Program-made: the position numbers and the translations under genes | The notes under the pieces: generated by a model | Database searches by the model: none | Seen by the model: the letters and a program-made list of their open reading frames with translations, nothing else | Told to the model about the DNA's origin: nothing | Assembly (NCBI GenBank): GCA_038363925.1 | Contig: JAQQWL010000008.1 | Coordinates: forward strand, 1,426,001 to 1,490,000 | Reading direction: 5' to 3' | DNA length: 64,000 bases | From: Apiospora phragmitis | Taxonomy: Eukaryota > Ascomycota > Sordariomycetes > Amphisphaeriales > Apiosporaceae | Shown here: positions 1 through 14,102 of the stretch, one piece after another | Position numbering within the stretch: position 1 is the first letter of the stretch | Layout of the letters: each line of letters starts with the position of its first letter

Positions 1-3000
1 AAAAGCGAGTGACGTGAAAACCCAACACCGCCTGATGAATAACTCAAAGAAGGTAGTAAGGGGCCAACAGCTCGGGGAGAAGATAAGCCTGTCGGAAATT
101 TCGGACTGCATTTACATGTGTTAGCTGACAAGAACCATAGTACTTTGGAATATGAGACACGGCGTCCATAGCCGTGGAACGGAGATATTTCCGGCGAGCA
201 ATGCCTTGGTGCAACGGGCAAGGAAGTAAGTGAGTGGCAATACGATGCTACTGACATGAAGCGAGTGGAAGGTCCCAAAGTAGAAACCCCAGCAATATAC
301 TCAGCTATTGTCTTGCTAAGTCAGTCATGAAGACCCGAGACAGACACACCTGAAGGCCTCTCGAGGAATCGAAAACGAGAAAGAAGGGCAGAAAGCACAA
401 CGAGAACCCTTGCGGCGGTATTATGGGAACAAGCTTGGTGATTGGAAAGAAAGATGAAAAGCAAAAGGAAATAGGGATCGAATTGGAGCGGCGGGTAACA
501 GACTTCTGTAAGTCGGTTTTCGGAACGTCGTAATCAACACGCCCGAAGAGAGTGACAAAGGGGACAGTGGAATACACCAAAACATACGTTGGATATCGTT
601 CAGCTGGCTAGGTCTTTCCTTGGCTGGACTTTGGGAGGCTTCGTATCGGTTCCGGGACCGTCTTGAGCGAGAGGCGTTCTTGGTAGGGGAGAACCAAGAA
701 AGGATTAACGCAGGTCAGGGCCTCGCCGAAAAGTAATAGACGCGATGTGTGTGTTAAGGCGAACGAATGTGATATGTGAGCAGTCTACTCTCTCAAGGTC
801 ACGATAAAAAAGAGAAAGCTACTGCTTTTGCGGCTACAATATTGCAGGGGGTGAAGGGGGAGAAACGATAGTTGAGGACCTGGAGGCGTCCCGTAAAGGC
901 GAAATAGACGACAACACAGAGTAGAAGCCCAGCGCGTGAAAGAGACAACTCCAGCGGGCGAGAAGGAGGTGTGATATGTGTAAATGAAGTACCAAGAACG
1001 TGGCTTGGGCCTAGTGTTCGCTGGTCGTGTTCCGGACTGACATGCGCGCGATCTTAGGTGCACATGAAGTTTTTCGCCGCTTCTTTATTCTTTTGCCTTC
1101 TCCTCTAGTGGGAAGGCCAGGCTATGGTAGGTTGAAGCGATCTCTGTCTCGCTGAGAAGCGGACGGGCGACTCGGCAGCGCACCACCACCACCTCTCACA
1201 CCAACAAGGCGTGAACACGGAGTTGCAGGCAGGGCCTCTGGTTGCCCTCTTCGTTCTCTTCGTTGGATCGATCAACCCGCTGGGGGGCAGGCAGGGGTGC
1301 CCTGGAAAACAACAGGGGTTGTTTACAAGGGTGCGTGCAGGGGGTAGCCAGAACCACGGTGCAGTCCGATAGTCTAGCCCAGGCTGTCATTGAGCTTCAA
1401 TCAATCCACTTGCTTGCTTGGTCTTACCCTGAACCCAACCTGACGCCCACTTGCTCGGCTGGGAAATCTACTTAGTGGAACTGCAGCAGCTTAGGTGCTA
1501 GTTCTATGACTACTGCACGGTATTCCGCAGCCGTGGCGCTGGTGGGTTTCCTGGGTCAGACCCCGTTGCCAGCCAGCTTAACTCAGGGTGACGAATACTT
1601 CATCCTGAATCTGCATGTGGGAACTAGGTAACAGGTCGTTGGATGAAAGTCAATGAAACAGACTGGACGAAACCAAGTAACTATCTATCCTGTCGTCTAG
1701 GAGATGCGTGCCTATTAGGTCTTAGCTACTCCGTCATCATCAGTGGGCGTCAAGTCAGATAGGTCGGATAGATAACGGGAATACGGTCTCCTTAGGGCTT
1801 ACGGCCAAGGCGAGAGAATATGCGGTTTGGCCAGGTTATTTTCAGTTTCCCATGGATATTGGTTGGCAAAGTGCTAGCCAGGCGTGATGTACCGGTACTC
1901 CAACTCGAAAAACGCCGGGTAAGATAATAACGATAAATTACCCGGAGAAACAATGAATTTTCTGATTGGCTAAACGGACGAGTCAGCATCTGCAAGTCGA
2001 GCTAGGCCAGGGCGACGGATGGGAAGTAGTCGATACCTCCTCCACTCAATGGCTGGCGAACTGGCGCCGTGCTGCACGGACAGGGATCCTCAGTCTGGGT
2101 GTTGGTCTGGAATCAGAACTGATGACTGCACCTCCACCGTCCAAGAGAATTCTCGTATCTTATTTTTCTTTCCTTTTTTTTCGGAGCAAGCAGCTAAGCT
2201 GTTAGGCAGGCCGGAAAGCTCAACTAGCAGGGCACTGTCTAGGCGGATCCGGTCAAAGGTGTGCCAGACCGTAGCTTCAGAGATCCAACAAGCCCTAGCA
2301 CCTCACTATATTTCCTTGAGCTGAAGCCACAAAACGTTCAGCGTCAGGTACTCCCGTGCGCCCTCGTAGACATGCGTGGCGCTCTCAAGATAGCTACCTG
2401 CTCAGCAGCATCTGTGCCCGCCCGATGTGCATACCCTTGTGGCGGAAAAGGCGCCGTCGCAAGCTTCAGGTTGAGCGCACGCACGTGGTTTCATCCCAGC
2501 CTACATACTTACATACATCCTTATGAAGTGAGCATGTCTGTGTTATCGCTGAAACGACGGGTAGACGCAGGTCGGATGGATGTGAATTGTTAACCTAGGA
2601 ATGTATGAGGATTATGTCAGCCTTCCTACACGTCACATTTGGGATGCTTTTTTACCTGGCACATATGTAAGTCTCATAATAATCTGATGAGACAAACATG
2701 GAGCGGGCCCGGGGTAAGAGTCGAAATGGGAGGGACGCGGATAAAGAAAGGAATTGACCGGAAGTACACATCACGTTCAACAGCATGCGGGCACTTACCG
2801 CCAATTGAACATTCGCTGAATCACTTAGGGTATTCACTGTGCCGCTCGCCATCGCGGTAAGCACCCAAAATAGAAGGGTCGCCGTCCTCAAGCCACTGGA
2901 GTTTCCTGTAGCATCATTCCTCATTTAGACCTGGCGAGATAGAAGTCTGGCCCTGTCTCTTTGTCCTTGATCATGACCATTGATATTACCAGGTAGAAAT

Positions 3001-6000
3001 CCGCCGTGGCTTTCCGCAATCTTGCTGGATTGTGTATCATATCAGGCACGCCGGACGACAATCGACCGAACTCTAAGAGTGATCTATCAGGAATTGCTTG
3101 CCCCCATTCATTGTCAACCCGGCGCCACTTTGCCAGTGATCAACCTCCGACAGTCTACATATCCGTCAGTACTTGACTAGATGGTGCCCGGTTTCCGTGC
3201 CGGGAGTGAAGATACACGCATTCGTTCCAACAGCTCGCAATTGATCAGTCAGATTGGACTGCAAGCATCGGCAATGACTGCATATGCCTTTTGCGTCTAG
3301 TGCCGGAGAAGCGTCAGAAGGGAAGATAACCACGAAAGCCTCCAAAGCCTCAAACTCTAAGAGCGCCCAACACTACCTATTTCGGCACCAGAGGCGCATC
3401 CTTATGGAGCTGAGATATAGTCCTGTCAAAGCTTATCATCATCACATACATACAGGTTCGCAGCATACGGAGTTACATGCGTATGTATGGTATGATGTGT
3501 TGTCTGTTGGCTGGTCAACGATGCCACTCACCCACTCACTATTGCTCCTGGCGCCGATGTTGGGTCCGATGAAGCAAACTTTCTGTCCCTAAGTACTATC
3601 TGCACCGGTGGGAGCGTCCGAGGCAAGCATGCTGCATGAGAGCTGGGACGATAACCAAAAGCTGCAAAGTTTATCCAATTTCGAGAATCAAGAACAACAA
3701 GCAATATGTCGGCTTCAAGACAGCAGCCAGCTCCGACGGTTACATGCTTACCCCGCATTGGTGGAGGTCCTTCGTTCCGTGTGTATGCGGTTTGTCTCCC
3801 CGAATTCTGCAGATTTCATGTCGTGTCCGCCAGAATAGAGCAGTTATTGTTCTACAATTCAATGTTTGCATCAGAGTCCTCAGCCAAAGAAGACTGCAGC
3901 TTGACCGGCTACTGCCGTCAGAGCCGTGCAGTGGAATGTCAAATGCGCGCGCGAAGGGAGAGCTCTGCAATCCATTTGAGCCCGTCGCTGCACGTACCAG
4001 ACAAGTTTGGGGAAAAGACCCGTTGAACTGGGTTCTGAGGTGCCCGCCAGAAAGAAATCGTTCGCCGTTGAGCAAGTCCGCTGATGACTAGGAAAAATAT
4101 CCACAACTGGGTTGAAATTCCAAGGCATTTCCCCTTCCCGCCGCAAGCGCAAAACAGTTCAGAACCTCGGGATGATGATATATCTATGATGACGATATCT
4201 GACTCGCCGAAGTTGGCGAAGTGGGATATAGCATATTCCAAAATAGCATCTACAGTCCAAGCTTGCTGTCGACTACCTAATAAATAGCAACTAAGGCTAG
4301 AGGCTGCCAGGTGGTATCCAGATTCAATCGCAGCAGGGGTCAGGGCCTGAGGCCATCGAATTTTTAGCGGTGAACTGAGCGTTTCTCAGGTGGGCTCAGG
4401 CCCCAAGGTCCCTGGAGGATCCCTGCTGTAAATCAGCCAAAACAGGCCCGAGACAAAGGCACGCGAACGGGAGAGGTCCGCATGCCGCAATCCCTGAGCC
4501 GCAAAGAAAGGCACTTGAACAAAAAGGGTGGATCGTCTCTCGATTTAATTTTGGGTAGCTCGATTCATCTGATTTTTATTCCCACAAATACTGACGAGAC
4601 TAAATAATACATAATACCGAACCAATCGACCGAGAGCGGAACCACGCAGCTCGGAGCTGGTCCGTACAGTAGAGAAAAGTCGGGTACCCACGCTTCACGA
4701 GAGCCGGATTTCTAGATCTCTCAGTTGGTTAGCTTTCTATCAGACGCAGATCTTACATCCTGACTCGCCTTCGCTGAACTGACACGCCCATCTGGCTGGC
4801 CCGAGCCTGGCGGAAGGGCCAGGCCTTTATGTTATCGTGCTGCTGCCCACGGTACAACGGCGACAGCGACAACGACGTCAAAGAAGCATCATGTGCCACT
4901 CCCGCCGCCAACATGTAGGTGCCCGATCGTAGACCTCCCCGGCCTCGGCACCATCGTGGGAACTACCGAGGCACTGTTCTAATGTTTTCCTACCTAAAAT
5001 TTCCCTCAATCCACACACTATCTAACCTAGGTAACTATTTCTTAGTGAACCAAACCAGGTTGATCGAGTCGCCGGATGACCTTTCGGCCAGATATGGCAC
5101 CAGATTCAAGAAAACATCGCCATGAACTGAGTCGTGGTGTGGGGGGTAACGCAAATGTTTCTCGTCCCGCTGTTGGGCTGGAAGCGTTCGGGCAACCAAC
5201 CCTGCAGCGATCGAGAACGCTTTCGCCTTGTTCCTACATAAACGCCAAGCCCACATAATATACCGTGTTCGAGGTTTGAAGGATCTGCTGGTGGAGATAA
5301 CGTACTATGTATAAACCACGTTCACAGGCGATGTGGGGGCTTGCTGCAGCTGCTGCACAGCTTTTCATTGGGATATACGTGAACTACACGGTGGATCCTC
5401 CCTCCGCTTGCCAATAATCTAGCCGACATGTAAATCAAGGTACGATCAAAGTAGGTTGACAGACAGGCCTGAGGACTTGGGTGTATCAGGGCAGTCAAGG
5501 GTTCGTGCAGCTGAAAAACCAGTCTTGTCAGAAAACTTGGTCACGTATTCGCCGGTGCCAAGACAGAGCGACAACTGTGAATATATAAAAACCCCATAGA
5601 TCCTTATCACTAAACGACTATGGGGGAAACGCTTACAGCTGAGCTGTGGGCAGCTGCATACACGAGACCAGTAAAACCCGGCTGATTGTTATTGTCGACG
5701 GCGCCGGGGAGCCACAGGGTTGATATCAGCTGCCTGTGCGTGTAATCCAGCTCTGCTTGTTCAGAAATGTTCGTTCATCGTATGGCCAGTGGCAAGTACG
5801 TGACTGGCCGTTGCCCACAGCAGCCACGGGGGGCTTTGAAGCCACGTTTCGTTACGATCCATGCAAGCCCATGCATGTAGGAAGAGATGATAGTCGGAAA
5901 TCAGCATATTGGGTGGCGTTGAAGTCAAGCAGAAGATAAGGTGAATAGCACATGTCATGTGGTATGCAAGCTGTAGTCCGGATGGTGGCAGACGTCGGAG

Positions 6001-6388
6001 ATATGCAGCTTACTGAAATGAGGGTGCCTCATGATTAATGTAAGACACTGGACGTCATTCACATAGGAAATTGCTAGGAAACTTGGGTAGAGCAGCTGCA
6101 CACAGAGTGGCAGGATAACAACTTGAATGTATTGAATTCGTTATTATAGTAATTTTGCGACCAACACGTAAACCGTCATTTGTACACCCAATAAACCCAA
6201 TCAGCTCGAGGGGAGACCTCGCAGTTCATCATCGTAGCAAAAATCCCAGATTACTGATTTCTCCTTCTCTAGCCACTGTGACCAAACCGTAGGAGGAAAC
6301 CCTCCCAATCTATAATAATAAAACCCGTGTATGACTCCGGATCCTGAAACATCAAGCCAACATATAACAAAAGCTCATTTCATTCAAA
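1..6388. other. Long gene-free stretch
   Basis: I see no supportable gene here. Open frames are all short (151 codons or less), overlap one another on both strands, and show no recognisable domain, signal peptide or intron-linked continuation. Base composition is lower in GC than the coding exons further on. Many short runs of the TACATAC/GTATGTAT type occur, as in other gaps of this window. The last few hundred bases are probably the 3' flank of the GH16 gene on the minus strand. Confidence 0.6.
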
Positions 6389-7942
6389 TTACAACTCGTT
6401 CACCCCCTCGTCGCCGTCGCACTGCTGCAGCATGGTGACCTTGCTAATCTGCATGGCCGGGTCGGTCCAGGTGGGGTACCACTCGTCCTTGGCGGACCAG
6501 AAGTCCTTCTTGGCGTTGGGCGAGGCGTCGAGCCAGGGCTTGCCGGACTGGCCGTCCTCGAACCAGCCGTTGGTGCCGCCGACGGCCACGTTCAGGATGA
6601 GGTAGAACTTCTGGTCGAAGGGGGTGTTGAGCCGGCCCGTCTGGGACCAGGGGTCGGCCATGCGTGTGCCGTTGGCGTCGACGTTGGGGAAATTGCCCCG
6701 CTCGAACAGGGACTGGTCGAAGTTGGTGTAGAGCACCTGCAGCAGGCGCGAGTTGATGTACGTGAACAGGTACTTCTGCGACCACTCGAGCCCGAACGTG
6801 TTGAAGCCGGCCGAGTAGGTCGTGTGCAGCGCCGGCCGCTTCACGTTGGTCCGGAACCACGCGTCGTTGGCCGGGTCCGGCCCCCAATGCAGCGCCGACG
6901 AGGCGATGTTGTTGCCGCCCTGCGCGTACGTGTAGTTGTTGCCGCGCGCCTCCATGATGTCGATCTCCCCCGACGCGGGCCAGGGCCCGTACGTGTCCTT
7001 GACCGGCATCATCCAGATGGCGGGCCAGAGCCAGTCACCCTGGGGCAGCTTCGCCGTCACCTCGACGCGGCCGTACTTGATGGTGGCGGGGCCGTTCTTG
7101 GTCACGAGGCGGGCCGACTTGGTGGGGGGCACGATGGTCGAGTTGCCGTTGGTCGTGTTGGTCACGGCCACGCAGTCGAGCAGGGACTTGGATGTGCAGG
7201 TGCCGTCCCGGGTCAGGTTGATGACCGAGTTCTGCTCGATCAGGTTGGCGTTCTGGAGGGTGGGCTTGATGTAGAGGATTCCGTCTTGCACGTAGACGTT
7301 CTCCGGGTCATCTGTAGCCTGTTCGAACTCGCCGTTGCTGATATCAAACGTAAGTTAGGTTACGGTTGTCATATATAACGACAGAGAAACAGGTGTCAAA
7401 CTTACCCAAAGCCGCCGACCTGGACCTCAGGAGTCCAGATGTCCTTGTTGAACCCATTGTGGAAGTCGTCCTCGTACACGACGCAGTACTTGTGGTGCAC
7501 AACACTGCGCAGCCCATCCCAGACGAGGAAGCCAGAGACGCCGAGGCCGACCAAGATACCAATGATGGGCAGGATGGTGACCCACTTCTCCTTGGGGTCC
7601 TTCTTCTCGAGCCAGGGCTTCTCGACCTCGCCCTTCTTGACGCGGCGCGAGTGGAAGTACCGCTGGTTGCGCTCCTCCATGCCGCGGCCGAGCGCGCTCG
7701 AGCTGCCGAAGCTCGACGCCGGCCGCGAGGCCTCGGGCGAGACGAAGGGGTTGTGGTGGCTGGGCGCCCGGCTGCTCGCCTGCTGCGCGCGCGAGTCCGC
7801 CCTCGACTCGTCGCCGAACGGGTTCTTGTCGGTGTTGGGCGTGCCGGGGCGCAGGGGGTGTGGTTCGCCGTCGTCACGGCGAGGGGCCGCCCGCGATGGG
7901 GCGGCCGCCGTAGAAGCTTTGGTAGCTGTCTTGGTGCTCCAT
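6389..7942 (-). CDS. Membrane-anchored GH16 glycosidase (beta-glucanase-like), two exons, one frameshift
   Basis: Exon 1 is 7406-7942, the intron 7338-7405 (GTAAGT...CAG, 68 nt) and exon 2 6389-7337; about 494 residues once the frame is corrected. The N-terminal ~140 residues are polar and Pro/Ser-rich, followed by one membrane helix (ILPIIGILVGLGVSGFLVW), so this is a type II membrane protein with an extracytoplasmic catalytic domain. The GH16 signature GEIDIMEARGN supplies the two catalytic Glu residues. The family hydrolyses or transglycosylates beta-1,3 (or mixed-linkage) glucans, and this architecture resembles the fungal GNBP/CCF-like GH16 branch; the cell-wall role is inferred. The start chosen is MEHQDSYQSFYGG at 7942, in a good context. 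That frame meets a stop after 22 codons, and the rest of the protein (from RDDGEPHPL) is one base out near 7879. An alternative start at 8010 avoids the shift but gives an unconvincing N-terminus. Confidence 0.85.
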
Positions 7943-10900
7943 GATGGGGAAGGTGTTATATTCCCCAGGGGGTAACGATACCGTATCAAGATTCCCCTAA
8001 AGGTATGCAATTAGGGATTAGGAGACAAGATATGTGGTAGTATGTATGATGAGTGAGTATGATGTTGTTGGGAGAGGAACGAAAGTGAGCGACGACAAGA
8101 CCAAGTGCATCAACGGTAGGCTAGCAATGCAGGTATGTGTCTGTTGAGAGAGAGGTTTTGACGTGACCAAAGCCTCGCAGTCCCGTCCACGCAGTATAAG
8201 AAACGACTGTGAATGATAATGTCCAACAACAACAACTTCTAAGCCGATAAAGAGACGGGCAGCATGGGCGATAGAAGAGCAATACATAGAGTGTAGGAAC
8301 CGGGGTGGAGCTACATGGCGAACCCCCAGGTCCAACAGGGGTGTGAGCCATCCTGGACCGACCTGGGCCCCCCTGTCCTGAATCGCATCAGTTCCCACTT
8401 GTGTGTATCGACTGCTCGTACAGAGTACTTGGACAGCCACCACGGACCACACGAGAGCGTGGCTTGCAGATACGTGCCTTGGGCCTACCAAAGGCCTAGG
8501 GGGGTTTACAGTGCAGGCCAGGCCAGACCGGGAAGTATCCGAATGCCATAGCAGATCTCTACGTAACGTTATGCTATGTACTAGTTCCTAGCTCCCTCCC
8601 CTAGGGGGCACGTGTCTGCCGTCTCGACAAAGACGTCCTATGAATGCATCCAAAGGCGAGCTGATACGCTGAGCTGTTGTAAGTATGTGTAAGTCTGTAC
8701 GGAGCAAGTACCCACATATTCTACGGGCTTCGGCCACGGCGAAAAAAAAAAAAAGGAATGCCCCGAAACCAACATTACTCTGCAAGCGATTCTCGTGGGC
8801 TGGATTCCAAACCAGAAACAAAAAAACACGAATCAGCTTCTGCCCTAGCCGGCAGAGCCTTCACGATGAGGACGAGGAAGAAGTAGGTAGTGTCTGTGTA
8901 TTTGCCGGATTTGACGTCAAGGTTCTCAGGAAGTGGGCACAACCTCGTGCTAAAACATCCCCTAAAAAAAGAAGAAAGAGACCTGGCCGGCTCTCTACCT
9001 TATCGAGCGCGCACACACGGGCGCTGGGCGGAAGGCGCTCCGCAAGCACCACCCACTATCCTGCCTAGGCTGGTAGCGCGTAGTCTAACTATAGCTCAGC
9101 GAATTCAAAGAGAGAGGACGGCACGAAAGGAAAAGAAGCAAGAAAAAGTCGCGAGCTGTGTTTTCGTTTACGACTGACTGGTATGATGTTCTTCTCGAAG
9201 GCCCGAGCTGCTAAGAGCATGTACTGTAGTAGTAGACAAATCTAGCCAGCCCACGGACAACAAACAGAATGAAGGTGGAAATGAGCGGCTCGCCATGACA
9301 TGATGTAGAGAGCAAGGCGATCAATAACCTAGCTGACGGTGGTACTCAATGGATGCCCGAAGTGTGCGCGTGTCGGCGCAGCTGAAGCTCGGCTGTCTTC
9401 GACATCAGAAAAGACCAAATCCAGAGAAGGACATGCAGACATACTTACAGTAGTGACAACCAATATTGAATCGTGCAGGAGAAGTATCTTACCAACGCAT
9501 GTGCGCTGGCGGGGTACCTAGGATGTCATACTAGGTTGGGTACATGCGTCAACCAGCACCTGACGATTCTAGGTTGAACAGTTGAAGGGACATCGATCAA
9601 ATCGATCAAATCTATCATCTGGATCAGAGACATGTCGTTCATCTAGCAATTGGCGTCCATCTGACCATGCTTGATCCTTTGTTTCCACTCTATCTGTAAC
9701 GGTTGACTCACTCACCCACCCTCAACCAATATGCCATGCAGTGGCTGGTGGCTGGCTGCTGGCACTATCTGCATGTCCATATTTGCTTATTATGTATACC
9801 AATTCACTGCTGCTGACCTTGCTTGGATACGAGAATTTCCTTTGAACTGATAACAGCAGCGAATCGCCGACATACCCGAGGCGCCAACGCTACGTGCCTC
9901 ACTACTACAGGTACACAGGGCAAGCGGGCAATCAGAGCCAAGAGGGGAAAAAAGCAGTGGTCGCATAATGGTTGACAACGGCGCTTCCCTGTTCCTGCAG
10001 TAGATTCTCTAGCTAACCTTGGGTCAGAACCTAAAAAGGAAAGAAAACTTTTTAGAGGAAGATGCGATGTATGTAGAGGAACAATGTACTGCTATGAAGG
10101 TTGCGAGGTTCAGGTTCAGGTAGACTCTTAGCGAGCTCATAGTCGCCTGCCTATCAAGGCTAGACTCTGAGCTTAGTGGTGATGGAGAGGGCGGGCTCGG
10201 CTCTCTCTCCCGCTAAAAAGCACCGACGCTTTTTCTCAGCGAAACCCAATTCTCAGCGCGTGCAACTACACACATGTAGTTCGCTTGGCGCGTTAATTTC
10301 CACAATGGCCTCAGGTGGTGGTGATAGTGTAGTGTCAGTCCGAGGAGGCAAGGGGGGCCGGCGACTCGCCTGCGCCTGTTACCGGCCAGCGCTAACGACA
10401 AGATGGCTCCCAGCTCGTTCTTACCATTACCGTAAAGGTCCCCCCCTTTTTCGCGTGGGTATCGTACACGTATCGTTAGTTCGACTGGCAATTCTCTGCG
10501 GCAGTCAAACCCTCTCCACCACTAGCAGACGGAAAGCGGCATCTGTGACGGGTCCTTTAGGCGGCTAGTCCATACCCAAAGTGGGCAAAAGTCAAAGGCC
10601 GGCCGGTTCCCCTAAGCTAAGCACCGGCGCCGGCTTGGACGGGCTCCCCCCGTCCAGGTCGCGCAAAAACAAGACATGACTCCGACTAGTGTTCATTCAA
10701 CACTTCCATATATGGTGATAGGCCCGGCTCTCTTAGTTGTTGCTGGAATAGTCCTTATGAAATCGAGTCGACGGAACTTTTCATCGAGATCGAGGCTAAA
10801 CTGTGTTTTCCAGATCTGACCGACCCGGCTGGAGGGTTGCAATGACTTTCCCCTTATCGGCGCTATATAAGCAGCGAACACGCCATACCTGCTGACTCGA

Positions 10901-13900
10901 GAAGAGTTGAGCCGGCCTCTTTCGGCTGCCTCCCGAGATTTTGTTTATGCCCGCACTGGACTGTTGTCTACTGACTGGAAGGGTGCATGCGAAAGACCTG
11001 TGTTCAGGAGAAACCGCTGGATACGTCATTGCAAGGTCCAATACGGTGCTGTCCATCTTTCCGAAGGAACTACTGACTGCCACGCTACGGATATGAGCGA
11101 CCCGAACCTGACATTCTAGAATATCCCTTTGTTGATTGCCTGGGGGTATATCCCGCAGATCCCCCAGGTCGGCGAACCGTGCGACCGGGACCGGGTCAAT
11201 AACTCGAATACCCCATACGATCGTCGCCGATTGAAATGGCATCCTTGTTTGCTCTACTGCATGTAATTCCGACCGTACGCTGGGTGGAGGCCTGTATGGA
11301 TGTAGTAGAACGTGCCATTGTCCCGTACGATGCGCCTACCCAAATGCGACGATGATTACTCCTCTTCACCTGGCCTTGGCAAGAGCAAGTCCCTAATAAG
11401 GTAGTATTTAGCTTGGTATTCTCCGAGCGTCAGGGCGAGATGTGCCGATCGATCAGCATGCATGCTGTTGTAGTCGTATGCGTATGAACAACACACCAAG
11501 GCTGTCTGGCTGTTATCCTCTCTATGTTTAATGGTAACTCGAACCGGCCTATGTAAGACTACTACATATACATGGAGGGCCTATATGTCGTAGATGTATG
11601 TATGGTATATCGGTGAGTAAGGTCAATATATCGCGGTGTCCTCTCTTCGCCAGTCAAATTATACGCTGCATTGCTGCATGCAATAAAAGCAATCCTCGTA
11701 GCTATATCGTGGCAGACCAATCATCACTCCGGTGGCGGATTCGTCCGCCAATGATTCTAAAATTATCTATCCACGTGAAGCAAACATTGCGGAAGTTTTT
11801 CCTTCTTTTCTTTTTTGTGTTCCACGTCAACCACGCAGTATGCATATGCAGAAGGCGGTCTAGTGTAACTGGTTTGTGAGTGTGTGTGAGCGGGTGAGTG
11901 TGTGCAGTTGTGTCCCAGAAGCACGGGAAAGCCAATCATCCCACTTTCTGCACGATGCACCTCTTCTTCTCATCGTATATGCAGCAGGACCTGGAGAGAG
12001 TGTCGGTGGCGAACGAATAAACTTCTTCCTTGCTGTAGCGAGGGTGGGCTGACCGGCCCGATCGACTGGGCATGTCACATCGAAAGGGAGGCTGGGAGGA
12101 AGCTTCAAAACCAATATCAGATATCATATATACGGTATATATGTACGTCGATAAGTAGGTTAGACAACATCGGAGGCAGTGGTTACCTTGATGCAGATGG
12201 AAGCGCTGGAAGAGGCATCGCGTAGGCTAAAGACCGGAGCAACGATAGTGTGGTGATACGTTGCGAGGAGCAGCTGACAGTATGTTGTACTTGCCGCTTA
12301 TGCTGTGCAGCATAGCAATGCCCAGCGCATTCCGATTGGCACCCAGCATTTGGACTATTGATGAATACGGACACTTGAGCTGGGATTCCTTATACCTACC
12401 GATGTTATGGAAGAGAAGCGGTTAACGGGTTGGCTCCCACGATCGGGCGGCTAGCAACCGCGAAAATGCAAAATGCGGGCGGGGTTTGGGGTTGACGGTT
12501 TTCGAATGGGCTTTTTGTCGTGCATTTCCCACCTCCCCATTCCGGGCAAGACCTACATGCAGGCCTTATCGGCCGGCGAGGCGGCACGCTGGGCATGTAT
12601 TTTCTTATTCTTCTTTCTTTCCGCTCTTTTGCCCCCTCAGGCTCAACTATCCAATCGTCCATACAATTCGTTCCGTAGTGTGTCTGCCTTCAACCAACAC
12701 CCGGTGGGGTTTTCGGAGGTCTCGTATCTGCACATAGGGTCCCCTCCCACAGCGAGTAAATGTCCTCCCATGATCTCCCACTGACCGACCAGGCAGTGAG
12801 TGTTGTGTTATTCCCCCGATGAGATGAGACAAAGAGAAGGTGGTAGCAGCAGGACTGGATACTCCGGCGGTGGCGTGCTGTGGGTAGGACTCAAGCAGTG
12901 CTGCTGTTGTTGGTGATTTTGGGGAAGGATCAATTGGCCTCCCTCCAAACCGACCTCGCCTTGCAGGTATGGAGAACCCCCCCCCCCCACCAATGTCACC
13001 CTCATCAGCGCCCTCGAAAAGGCGAGTCGGTCCCGGGTGCTCCTCTACAGTCCCCCCGAGCATGGCAACAGCTTGCCATCCCAGGAGATTGGCACTGGAA
13101 GGCTTATCATCGGGGGGCGCATGCGATATGACAGAAACGGCCGTAACAAGGAGCTTTCAGTGCACCGAGCAAGTGCCCAACACGATACTCGAGTAACACT
13201 TCATCTATATTCCAATCTATCACAAATGCATCATACGGTAACCATGTTCCAGATCAAAAAAGAACCCCTCTCGAGCTGAACTTCTTCGCCGCCGTCTTTG
13301 GATCTATTGTCTTAAGTGGTTTCTCTCGGTTGTATGCTAGCTGACAGCGACGACGGCGACCTTGGAATGGTTCTTGCAAAGTACATCATAAACCCTAGTC
13401 AAAACAACTCTCCCAAATATTGTGACCATGTTGGCGCGCCACTTTGGCTATTGATACCAGGCGAGTCTAGATGAATGCGTCTAGTCGTGCGTTTATTGCA
13501 ACTGCAGTGTGGTGGAAAAATGATACCCCAGCACCCAAAACGGCAACGACCCTGTCACAAAATGTAGTGATGAAATGGTCTAGGCTGTGCCGTACGACCC
13601 ATTTGTGTATGTATGCGACCACGATCCTTCAGTAGGTATGGAGCTAGGTACCATTTATAACCATGGCATAACCTCATCAGGATGCGCCACAGCCTTCTCA
13701 TTTGCCGTAGACGCCCAGGTTCAACGATCATTATTTTGACGGTGACCTTGTCGCTCGTTTTCTTTAAATAACGGTTTATTTGAAAGTGTTGATTGCGATC
13801 TACGTGGTAGGAATCTGATCAATCAATCGACCAGTCGCAGCACACGCGAAGCGGGTGTTGGTTGGTCTTTGAGCACCTGAGTGAAGTGCTCCTTCGTGCG

Positions 13901-14102
13901 TGTAGCTGTTCCCGCTTCCAGGGTGTATACAAGGTGGTCGGCACGCACGACGAGCTCGGCGACAGGGTTTACATCTCAGGTCAGGGAAAAGGAGGACAGG
14001 TAATGGACTACACCAATCCGGAACTGAGCAAGACCGACCAATACTGTATTTCAAACACTCGACTAGAAAAGGAAACTTTGGGATTTTAAGGGGCTGAAAC
14101 CA
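7943..14102. other. Gene-free stretch upstream of GH16 and fasciclin genes
   Basis: No gene can be supported. Short overlapping ORFs (such as the 157-codon frame at 8018-8491, minus, and the 148-codon frame at 10796-11242, minus) have no domain, no signal peptide and no sensible splicing. The left end should hold the GH16 promoter and the right end the fasciclin promoter. A 12-base C run lies at 12977-12988. Confidence 0.5.

Noticed and set aside
3636..4091. A 151-codon plus frame
   Set aside because: Overlapped by minus frames of similar length; no recognisable protein features.
4715..4790. A tRNA A-box-like sequence (CTCAGTTGGTTAG)
   Set aside because: No B-box follows in the next 90 bases and the arms do not pair; at best a fragment.
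10796..11242. A 148-codon minus frame
   Set aside because: No domain, no signal peptide, overlaps other frames and has non-coding-like composition.
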